Assembly: GCA_016787375.1 (NCBI GenBank)
Contig: JAEUUM010000561.1
Coordinates: 1-7,672, forward strand
Length of the DNA stretch: 7,672 nucleotides
Reading direction: 5' to 3'
Origin: Saprospiraceae bacterium
GTDB taxonomy: Bacteria > Bacteroidota > Bacteroidia > Chitinophagales > Saprospiraceae
In this document: in pieces, positions 1 through 7,100 of the stretch
Layout: each line of letters begins with the position of its first letter
How positions within the stretch are numbered: the first letter of the stretch is position 1
Program-made: the position numbers and the translations under genes
Notes under the pieces: generated by a model
What the model was told of the DNA's origin: nothing
Databases searched by the model: none
The model's input: the letters and a program-made list of their open reading frames with translations, nothing else

Positions 1-460
1 TGGATTGAAAATAAGCTACAATCAGAGCAGTTTTTAGATCAAATAATTTTAAAATAATCTTGAAGCTTAAAACTATAGATAAAAGCGAAAAGATCAAAGA
101 AGGAAGTCTGACTGCAAATTCAGTATTTCCAAACACGGAAATACTAGCCGACATGAACCAAAGAGTAAGTGGTGGTTTGTGAAGCCAAATGTGGTTGCGA
201 TTCCATGCTTTAAAATCAAATGGCAGAATTGGGTCTTTATAAAGAGTTGGTTCAAGATAATTGCTAGTAAGGTTTTTTGCCACAAGGGCGTGATATTGTT
301 CGTCCCATTCGTTAAGAAAAGGTTTATTAAGGTTTTTATTTGCGAGAATTAAAAATTGGAACAGTATAACCCAAAGCAGGTATTTGTTATTGAATTTGAA
401 ATGACACAGTAAAATTATTATGCTAAATAATACTGCAATAATAAAAAAGCCAAAAAACAT
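1..460 (-). CDS. GT39/ArnT-type polytopic membrane glycosyltransferase, N-terminal part (cut by window edge)
   Basis: Seen: an open frame of 153 codons from ATG at 460 runs off the left edge without a stop. A hydrophobic segment spans residues 1-20, a second lies near 28-40, and a polar loop follows. The loop carries WDEQYH (52-57), HKPPLTLW (94-101), FG (110-111) and RLPS (118-121), then another hydrophobic stretch (about 122-137). Known: an acidic pair in the first extracytoplasmic loop followed by KPPL..W and RLPS is typical of GT-C fold transferases of the PMT/ArnT type (GT39/GT83, Pfam PMT_2), which move a sugar from a polyprenyl-phosphate carrier onto lipid or protein on the outer face of the inner membrane. 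Inferred: same general role; donor and acceptor unknown. Only about a quarter to a third of a usual protein of 500-600 residues is visible. The start lies 6 bases after the GH16 stop, with an in-frame TAA just upstream, so no longer start is possible. Confidence 0.82.
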   Translation of the reverse strand, partial: MFFGFFIIAVLFSIIILLCHFKFNNKYLLWVILFQFLILANKNLNKPFLNEWDEQYHALVAKNLTSNYLEPTLYKDPILPFDFKAWNRNHIWLHKPPLTLWFMSASISVFGNTEFAVRLPSLIFSLLSIVLSFKIILKLFDLKTALIVAYFQS

Positions 461-466
461 AAAAAA

Positions 467-1897
467 TTAAAATTTGGAAAATATTTTGCTAAAAGTATTT
501 CCGTCGTACTCTACATTGATATTATACAGCCCAGTTGGTAAATTCAACAAATGAATTTGAGACCCATTCTCAAAAGAGTTATTTGAAAATTTTAGATTAC
601 CCATTAAGTCTGAAATAGAGACTGAAAAAGTAATATTCATCAAATTTGTCATATTTTCAACTACCGAAATTGTTACAATCTCTGTTGCTGGATTAGGTGT
701 TATATTTAGTTTCCAATCACATGGCAATTTCGAAAATAGTTTAGAAATGCTAAAAGGAGTTGATTTGCCACAAGCATTAAAAGCTGTCACTTTTACGGAA
801 TGAAAATAATTGTCTTCAATACAAAAATTAGAAAAATTATCTTTTGTATAAAAATTATTGTTGTCTATTTCCCAAAAATACCCTTCTGCATTTGTAACTT
901 TTGTGCAATTTGGAAAATAGCAACAAGAATTAAGATCTTTTGTAAATTTTATACTTGAAATATCAAAGGGAGGTTGATTATAAATTAAAATCTTTCTTTG
1001 GGAAGTTAAAATCTTACCATCAGGAAATTTAATTTTAAGTGATAAAATTTTATTTCCACTACTAAATGAGACAATGTCTTGAACATTATAAACCCCCTTT
1101 GGATCACACCCCCAATACCTCCAAGTATTGAAAAGTTGAATAGAATCGGAGTCGATTGACCAAACATAATTCGCGTTTGGAAAATAAGGAGCATAATATC
1201 TACCCAATTCACTAATACAAATTTCTCCAGGTCCAATTATCTCAAAGCTTTCTTCAGTTTTTTTCCAAATTTTTAAGTAATCTATCTCAAAAGAACTTGG
1301 AAAGTGCGTATCACAATCTGTTACACATTTGTTGTTATATTCCCAATTAAAATCTCCGCAATAGTTTAGCCCACACCCTCCATAGCAAGCATTGTTTCTT
1401 GATACCGCCAGATTTAGAATAATTGGCATTGCAATATTGAAACCCGGATTTGTTTTGCATAGTATTGGATGACCATCAAAGTAAAAAATTAAACTTGAGG
1501 GTGTCCATTCGAGACCATATATATGAAAATCATGGCAAACATCTGCCACCAAATATTTACTCTGCTCAGTTGAAAAATCTGTAAAATTGTGAGAAATGCT
1601 ACCTGAATATGTTTCAAAAAAATAACCAGATTTTATCACGGAACAATCACATCCACAATTCTCAAAAACATCAATTTCTCTATATTTGTCAGTTGAACAA
1701 CCTGAGTAAAACCAAAAAGCTGGCCAAAAACCATTTCCTGAGGGTAATTTAGCCCTTATTTCAAAATAACCATACTTATAATCAGTAGTCCGAATCTGTC
1801 CAGAAGTATAAGGATGGGTTTTACTATTTATTGTATTGGTTTCTTTTTTTGCAGTTAACCTTAATATTCCATTCTCAACCGTTACATTTTCCTTCAT
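467..1897 (-). CDS. GH16 catalytic domain, Ig/PKD-like region and T9SS sorting domain (downstream part of the broken gene)
   Basis: Seen, numbering from ATG 1897: GH16 core at about 1-213 with YFEIRAKLP (44-52), GFWPAFW (56-62), active-site EIDVFE (74-79; E74, D76, E79), HDFHIYGLEWTP (122-133) and FEIDYLKIWK (203-212). The region of about 217-390 looks like two Ig/PKD-type modules (NYVWSI; VKVTAFNACG). The C-terminal sorting domain runs from about 397 (ITPNPA) through LPTGLYNINV (453-462) to the end. Known: ExDxxE is the six-residue active-site form of laminarinase-, agarase- and carrageenase-like GH16 enzymes, which cut beta-linked polysaccharides by a retaining mechanism; the terminal domain directs export through the type IX system and is removed at the cell surface. 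Inferred: an outer-surface polysaccharide hydrolase; substrate not predictable. Cysteines are frequent around 67-85 and 171-195, suggesting disulfides. This part has no signal peptide of its own. Confidence 0.85.
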   Translation of the reverse strand: MKENVTVENGILRLTAKKETNTINSKTHPYTSGQIRTTDYKYGYFEIRAKLPSGNGFWPAFWFYSGCSTDKYREIDVFENCGCDCSVIKSGYFFETYSGSISHNFTDFSTEQSKYLVADVCHDFHIYGLEWTPSSLIFYFDGHPILCKTNPGFNIAMPIILNLAVSRNNACYGGCGLNYCGDFNWEYNNKCVTDCDTHFPSSFEIDYLKIWKKTEESFEIIGPGEICISELGRYYAPYFPNANYVWSIDSDSIQLFNTWRYWGCDPKGVYNVQDIVSFSSGNKILSLKIKFPDGKILTSQRKILIYNQPPFDISSIKFTKDLNSCCYFPNCTKVTNAEGYFWEIDNNNFYTKDNFSNFCIEDNYFHSVKVTAFNACGKSTPFSISKLFSKLPCDWKLNITPNPATEIVTISVVENMTNLMNITFSVSISDLMGNLKFSNNSFENGSQIHLLNLPTGLYNINVEYDGNTFSKIFSKF

Positions 1898-1909
1898 GTA
1901 AAATATTGA

Positions 1910-2131
1910 TTATGCACAATCAGATTCCGCATTTGCACCTAATTTTTGATGGTCAACAATTAATTCTTCTCCCAACGGTGTATTAAATTCATTTGAGTAA
2001 ACCATGATGTCATAACCTAATGGGGGAGAAGAAGTTAATGGTTGAGAATAAGCCAAGTTCACTGGAATAAATAGGGCAAAAGCAAATGCATATTTATTAA
2101 ATATGTATAGACATAAAAATTTAAGATTCAT
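1910..2131 (-). CDS. Signal peptide and N-terminal strand of the broken GH16 gene (73 residues)
   Basis: Seen: a short frame with a basic residue near the start (K4), a hydrophobic run at about 14-28 and a plausible signal peptidase I site AYS|Q (27-30), followed by GYDIMVYSNEFNTPLG. Known: GH16 proteins usually open their mature part with a strand ending in (D/N)EFN, so this is the missing front end of the catalytic domain downstream in the same frame. It ends at TAA after ...ESDCA. The tryptophan that commonly follows EFN in the family (an 'LD.sKW' pattern) is not present; the matching stretch is VDHQKLG. Inferred: not an independent small secreted protein, but the exported leader of the interrupted enzyme. 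Translated alone, it would yield a short peptide of no obvious use. Confidence 0.75.
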   Translation of the reverse strand: MNLKFLCLYIFNKYAFAFALFIPVNLAYSQPLTSSPPLGYDIMVYSNEFNTPLGEELIVDHQKLGANAESDCA

Positions 2132-2149
2132 TTTTATAGATTTTTATAG
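2130..2149 (-). repeat. Tandem 10-base repeat (CTATAAAAAT x2) abutting the GH16 start codon
   Basis: Read on the minus strand, CTATAAAAAT occurs twice in a row. The last base pair of the second copy runs into the ATG at 2129-2131, so the repeat forms the whole A-rich initiation region. Known: Bacteroidota often rely on A-rich leaders rather than a Shine-Dalgarno pairing. Inferred: it may simply be a favourable initiation region. Two copies are few for phase variation, but slippage would change start-site spacing without touching the frame. Confidence 0.5.
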
Positions 2150-2171
2150 TTACAATTATCATTTCAATACA

Positions 2172-3992
2172 TTATTCTAATTTTCCTAATTTCTCCTTTC
2201 CTTGAAATTTTGGAATCATCTCAAGAGGTTTGTCCAGTACATCACTTAATGCGCAGATGAAACAGTTATCTGTTCGTTTACCCAAAGCATGTTTTAAAGG
2301 TTCGACAGAGTCGGGAATGTATTCGTAACTTGCTTGTGGGTTGTGTGACTTGATTCCCTCTATAAGAAGTCCCACAATTTCTTCAGCTGTTCTACCCCGT
2401 AAAAACTTCCGCTGACTAATGATAATGTGATCAAACATTTGTGCACTCAAACTACCAAGTTCCAGCAAATCGCTGTCTCTACGGTCACCGGTACCTGTGA
2501 TAATTCCGATTTTATAAGGAGAATCAATGGTAGCCATAAAATCTCTAATACCTCTGAAACCATCCGGGTTATGTGCAAAATCCACCATTACCTTAAAATT
2601 GTTGAATTCAAAAATATTAAGTCTTCCGGGCGTTTGTTCAGCGGATGGAAAAAATGTTGCTAAGCCTTTAGAAATTTGCCCCGGTTTGAGACCTAAACTA
2701 TAACAAGCAAGTGTCGCTGCAAGAACATTTTGAATCATAAAAGAAACCCTACCTCCAAATGTTACCGGAATATCCTTAACATGCGCAATGGAAATTTTTT
2801 GTCCGTCTCTGATAATGGTAACGATGTTCTGTTCCTCAATACAAGCAAGCCCTGCACTGTTTATATGTTGCTGTATCCAGGAGTTGGTACCGTCAATTGC
2901 AAAAAAAGCATGATTACTTTTAGCATGAAAACCTAGTTCCCTTGAATATTTATTTTCAGCATTGCAAATTGCATAGCCATCTTGCTTCAAAACATCAATA
3001 ATGATGCCCTTTGCAGCTGCAAGCTCTTCAATTGTATGAATATCTGATAAGCCAAGGTGATCTTCCTGGATATTGGTCACTACTGAAACATCACATTTAT
3101 CAAAACCCAAACCAGCTCTGACAATTCCACCACGAGCGCATTCTAATACTGCCACATCTACCCTCTTATCGCTCAAAACTTTTTGAGCGCTGACAGGTCC
3201 TGTTGTATCACCTTTGTCTACCATTTCAGATCCAACATATATACCATCACTGGTTGTATACCCAACAGTTTGATCATTAATCTGCAAAATATGAGCAATA
3301 AGTCTTGAGGTCGTTGTTTTCCCGTTTGTGCCCGTAATTGCGATAATGGGTATGCGTGAGGGACTGTCTTTCGGGAACAGGCTCTCCAAGAAATTTGAAG
3401 CATTTTGATTTTCGGGTGGGTATTTATCCTTTCTCTCAGTGTAGGTAAAAGTTTTTAAAAATTTACCGTAACCGAGTTGAATTATTTTTTCATCAGTATC
3501 AACCGATACCGGGATGTCACGTTCTTTCGCTTCTGAGATTACTGATTCTGTAAACGCATCCAAATTGTTCTTAAGAGTAAGATTTTTCAATTCATTTATA
3601 AAATCAGCAACAACTACATGACTATGGTTAAGGATCTTAGTCAAGATATTTACTGCAAATCTAGCAGCTTCCTTACCTGTTTCTTCATCCTGGTATTCGA
3701 AAATTACATTATATACATTATGCTCAATGGTTGGTTTTACATAAAGAAACCCAACATGTTGCCCTGCATGTTGCTGTAAGGTTAAAGCAAGTGTTCCAGT
3801 GACGGTAGGAATATCAATTTTGTCTTGATTTACACTCGAAAACCCTGGTATAAATTTCTTTAAAGAGTTCATATTCAATGGTTCAAGGGACATGTCCTCT
3901 TCTTCAATTTCAAGCCTTAGCTGAATCAACTTCGGGTGTTGGATACTCCACACATTTGGCCCACGGTGGGCTTGGATATTTAGTATTTTCAT
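2172..3992 (-). CDS. Cyanophycin synthetase-like protein lacking the ATP-grasp domain (N domain + Mur-ligase domain)
   Basis: Seen: 606 residues opening MKILNIQAHRGPNVWSI, like the N-terminal domain of CphA (about 1-160). IIQLGYG (170-176), which normally leads into the ATP-grasp module, follows. About 30 residues later comes the pre-Mur linker SLFPKDSPSRIPI (204-216) and a full Mur-ligase region: P-loop GTNGKTTT (221-228), ECARGGI (284-290), NIQEDHLG (307-314), DFAHNPDG (471-478), GDRRD (502-506) and LRGRTAEEI (531-539). Known: CphA1 is about 870 residues; its ATP-grasp domain adds Asp to the backbone and its Mur-ligase domain adds Arg to the Asp side chain. Here about 270 residues, the ATP-grasp catalytic domain, are absent, with the frame intact. 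Inferred: it cannot build a poly-Asp backbone alone; it may ligate an amino acid to another acidic substrate or be a decayed CphA. No cyanophycinase is visible nearby. The start ATG matches the conserved family N-terminus exactly. Confidence 0.85.
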   Translation of the reverse strand: MKILNIQAHRGPNVWSIQHPKLIQLRLEIEEEDMSLEPLNMNSLKKFIPGFSSVNQDKIDIPTVTGTLALTLQQHAGQHVGFLYVKPTIEHNVYNVIFEYQDEETGKEAARFAVNILTKILNHSHVVVADFINELKNLTLKNNLDAFTESVISEAKERDIPVSVDTDEKIIQLGYGKFLKTFTYTERKDKYPPENQNASNFLESLFPKDSPSRIPIIAITGTNGKTTTSRLIAHILQINDQTVGYTTSDGIYVGSEMVDKGDTTGPVSAQKVLSDKRVDVAVLECARGGIVRAGLGFDKCDVSVVTNIQEDHLGLSDIHTIEELAAAKGIIIDVLKQDGYAICNAENKYSRELGFHAKSNHAFFAIDGTNSWIQQHINSAGLACIEEQNIVTIIRDGQKISIAHVKDIPVTFGGRVSFMIQNVLAATLACYSLGLKPGQISKGLATFFPSAEQTPGRLNIFEFNNFKVMVDFAHNPDGFRGIRDFMATIDSPYKIGIITGTGDRRDSDLLELGSLSAQMFDHIIISQRKFLRGRTAEEIVGLLIEGIKSHNPQASYEYIPDSVEPLKHALGKRTDNCFICALSDVLDKPLEMIPKFQGKEKLGKLE

Positions 3993-4071
3993 ACGTGTGT
4001 TAAAGGTAGATTGTCAACCATTTCATTCATCGACCAAATTAATAAAAATAATTGAGTATTCATTTCAGCGG

Positions 4072-4116
4072 ATTAATTATTCATGAACAAATACATTTGT
4101 TTTTAATAATATTAAT
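4072..4116. repeat. Nested AT-rich inverted repeat between the helicase stop and the CphA-like gene
   Basis: The core is a 16-base palindrome, aacaaat-ac-atttgtt (4086-4101), with seven paired positions on each side. It is flanked by outer arms attaattatt (4072-4081) and aataatattaat (4105-4116), which also pair apart from two extra bases. It starts 2 bases after the helicase stop codon and lies about 80-125 bases upstream of the CphA-like start. It could be a weak stem-loop at the helicase mRNA 3' end or an operator for the next gene. The stem is almost all A-T and is not followed by a U-run on the minus strand, so a classic intrinsic terminator is doubtful. Confidence 0.45.
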
Positions 4117-4117
4117 T

Positions 4118-7100
4118 TTATTCGCTGTTTTCGCCACCTTCATTGTTGAAGTCTCCTTCTTCTTGAGCATCGTCCTCTTTTATCAATTCCAATGAATTGA
4201 TATTTTTGACTAAATCACAATAGTGGCAATCTTTTTTACCACAACCTTTGTGAAACTCGTGGTTTATTATTTTTTCGTAAGTGGAGGATATTTGATCTTT
4301 TACGACTTCAATTTCTGATGGAGAAACAACAAATTTTTTTATCTGAAGAGCATCATTCACTCCGGGCTCTATGAAATCCATTGATCCACTGGTCATCTGT
4401 TTTGTGAAGCCATTGTCAAGATCAAGTAATATCTTGTAGAATACAATTTGGCGCCAGTAATCACCTCCCTGTTGATTTTTAGTTTCTTCAGGCAGTTTCA
4501 GTTTGTCGGCAGCATTTGAGTACTTTCCTGTTTTATAGTCGGTTACATGAAGGTGGTCATTAAAGATGTCTATCCTGTCAATGTTACCGGTTAATGGTAT
4601 TTTATTGTCCAGCAATGTTGTGACTTTGTATTCTGTTTTAAAATCCGGTACCTCTGACCATTTTTGGACCTGTTGCTTTATAAATTTTGGTAATATTTTG
4701 CGCCCTTGAGCCAGGTAGTTTTCCCGCTCATTTTTATTGAAATGTGAGTGAAATTCCTCCATTGACTCCACAAAATATTTTTCAATAAGGGCATCCAGGG
4801 TTTGCTCATCCGGCCACGAACCTTTATCCTTGCGGTTTCGCCACAGCCGCTCAAGAACTTTGTGAACTGCACTTCCGAATCCCATGTTTGCTGACCTCGC
4901 CTGTGGTATTCGCATGATATTGGAATAATAAAATTTCAATGGGCATGATAGAAAATTATTGAGAGCAGTACTGCTGAGCTTATAATTCTCTAATATCCGA
5001 TTGAGGTAATCTTTGTCAAAATCATCTTTGTTTAGGTCTGAAGGACGCATGGTATTGATAAGGTGTTCTGCCAAATCTTCATTACTGACCTCTTTTGTTT
5101 CAAAACCGATATCACCAAATATTTCCGTCAAAAACTGAGATGGAGTTTCTTTTTTATCACTTGTTTTTGGTGAGTAGGACATGACCAATTCGTCTTCTGC
5201 CCGGGTTACCGCTACAAAAAACAACCTTCTTTCGTCCTCCTTTTTGATTTCTTTGTTGATATCTGTTGCAGATTTTAAGTTTTGAAGACCAGGATTTCGT
5301 AATACAGCATGAAAGTTGCTGAAGAAAAAGCTTTTGTTTTTAGCAGGGCTCGATTCCCATTTTTTACTGTCTGCTCCTTTTAGCCACACATGTTCATACT
5401 CAAGGCCTTTGGTGCCGTGTGCTGTCATCATTTGTACACCATCTGAGTTTCCAATTACTTTTACAAAAGGAAGTTCAATTTTGTAATCTTCCATTTTGTC
5501 TAATATTCCTATAGCGTCTGAAAGAGAAAATGAAGGCTTTTTTGAAGATTCGTCTTTTATGAAATTAAAAATGACATGGATTGATTCCAGTAAACTTATT
5601 TTGTTTGGAGAATTCAAAACGTATTCAAGTATTTTGCTCTGAACGAGTACATTTTCAAAAAGAACTTGCAATGTTTCTGTTTGCACCATGCCGATCCAAT
5701 TCTCAATTTTATCTGCAAGCTCCAGCATTGGATTTGGATTTGATATTCCTGCTGTTGCAAGCAATTGTGAGGAAGACATGATTTCTCGGATATCAATCTT
5801 TGATGCATTGGCAGAATTTCGGTTCTTTTCGTTGAAATAATTTACAAGTTTCACAACATCGAATGACTTAATACCCATACTTGGATACTGAATCAACTCT
5901 ATGAGGAATATGCTCGCATTCAAAGGATCATTAATGTAAGAATCAAGATAGCGCATGATTGTAATCAGATTCCGAACGATGGGAATATACAGCGCATTGA
6001 TCTTGGTTTTCACGAAAACCGGGATGTGTTTTTTCTGACAGACTGAAACCAAATTACTCAGATCAATATGGTGTCGGCATATAACCGCTATTTTGTTTGG
6101 CTTGGTATCAGTCTTTATAAGGTCTTCTATCCATTTTATAATGGCTGTGTCTTCTTGTTCAGCATTCGAGTAAACCTGAACTTTAGGTTTATCATGATGT
6201 TCTTGATCCTTAAATGCGGTTAACCCTTTCTGTACACCCGGTATGGTGTTTCCAAGTCTGGTGATATTGTTACTGATTAATTCAGATGCAGCATACAGTA
6301 CAGCGGGTCTTGATCGATAGTTTGTAGACAGGCAAATGACTTTTGGGTTGTATTTAACATAGAACTGATTGAGGTTTTCGACATTGGCGCCCTGAAATCT
6401 GTATATGGCTTGATCATCATCGCCGACTACAAAAACGTTTGGATTTTCTTCCCAAAAGCTACACAATTGGTTAAGTAGCTTCATTTGAATTCCATTTGTA
6501 TCTTGAAATTCATCTACCAACAGGTACAAAAATTGTTCCTGATAATCTAAAAGCAAATCTTCATTTTTATCAAAAGCATTCACTACCCAATTGATCATGT
6601 CATCGTAATCATATAGGCCGGCTTTGCTTAACAGTTGATTGTAGTCTTCTATTTTATGTGCGGCAGATATAAGCTTTTCGGTATAGCTTTTGTATTTGAT
6701 AAATTCCTTTTCCTTCCGATCGCCTTTTTCATAACCAGGTCCTTTTTTCTTATAAATCATGTCATCAAATGTCTCCAACCTACTGAGAAAGTCATTGCAT
6801 TGGTTTTCTATATCAGCAGGGGAAAGGTTTTCTCTTTTCATTTCGCTGAAAAGATTCTGATACATTGGGATTTCATAATATATATTACCTGTGAGCCTTT
6901 TATTGACATCATCCATGGGTATTTTATCAATCATTTCACGCAAAATCTCAATCTTCTGCAAATCACTTGCAACGGATACTTCGAATTTCTGTGAAAATTC
7001 TGCCGGATTTTCTTGAATGACCAGGTTACAGAAAGAATGAAATGTATGGATGTTGACTTTAAATGCCTCTTTGCCGATAAAATTAATCAGTCGTTCACGC

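Larger units (their letters stand above)
467..2131 (-). pseudogene. Secreted GH16 glycoside hydrolase with type IX sorting domain, interrupted by one in-frame TAA
   Basis: Two open stretches lie in the same frame (ATG at 2131 and ATG at 1897 are 234 bases, 78 codons, apart) and together give one complete GH16 protein of 554 positions. The first holds the signal peptide and opening strand, the second the catalytic domain, two Ig/PKD-like regions and the sorting domain. The only break is TAA at 1910-1912 in the context DCA-stop-SIFYMKENV. A CAA (Gln) codon mutated by one C-to-T change would explain it. No indel is needed because the frame is unchanged. Inferred: a recent nonsense mutation or a sequencing/assembly error, since the rest shows no other stop or obvious decay. 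If real, the catalytic part could only be made from an internal ATG without a signal peptide, so it could not reach the type IX pathway. The frame start is fixed by an in-frame TAA 21 bases before the ATG. Confidence 0.8.

Noticed and set aside
94..285. Open frame of 63 codons on the minus strand
   Set aside because: It overlaps the glycosyltransferase fragment in another frame. The fragment's own frame carries clear family motifs, so this one is a shadow.
1897..1925. Frameshift rather than nonsense mutation in the GH16 gene (alternative frame reads HNQYF just before MKENV)
   Set aside because: It would need one insertion and one compensating deletion within about 20 bases, while a single substitution at TAA explains everything with the frame unchanged.
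2172..3992. Assignment as CphA2
   Set aside because: As I recall, CphA2 keeps a working ATP-grasp domain and has a degenerate Mur-ligase part. This protein shows the opposite.
4001..4020. TTGACA and TACCTTTA upstream of the CphA-like start as promoter elements
   Set aside because: TTGACA sits only a few bases from TACCTTTA, far too close for -35/-10 spacing, and no -33 TTTG lies at the distance expected for a Bacteroidota promoter. The match to TAnnTTTG is also imperfect.
4072..4116. Classic intrinsic terminator of the helicase gene
   Set aside because: The stem is nearly all A-T, the palindrome has only a 2-base centre, and no U-run follows on the minus strand. The T-run lies on the plus strand, where no gene ends.
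6635..6994. Open frame of 119 codons on the plus strand
   Set aside because: It is antisense to the middle of the helicase. Its hydrophobic composition comes from reverse-reading charged codons, and it matches no recognisable family.
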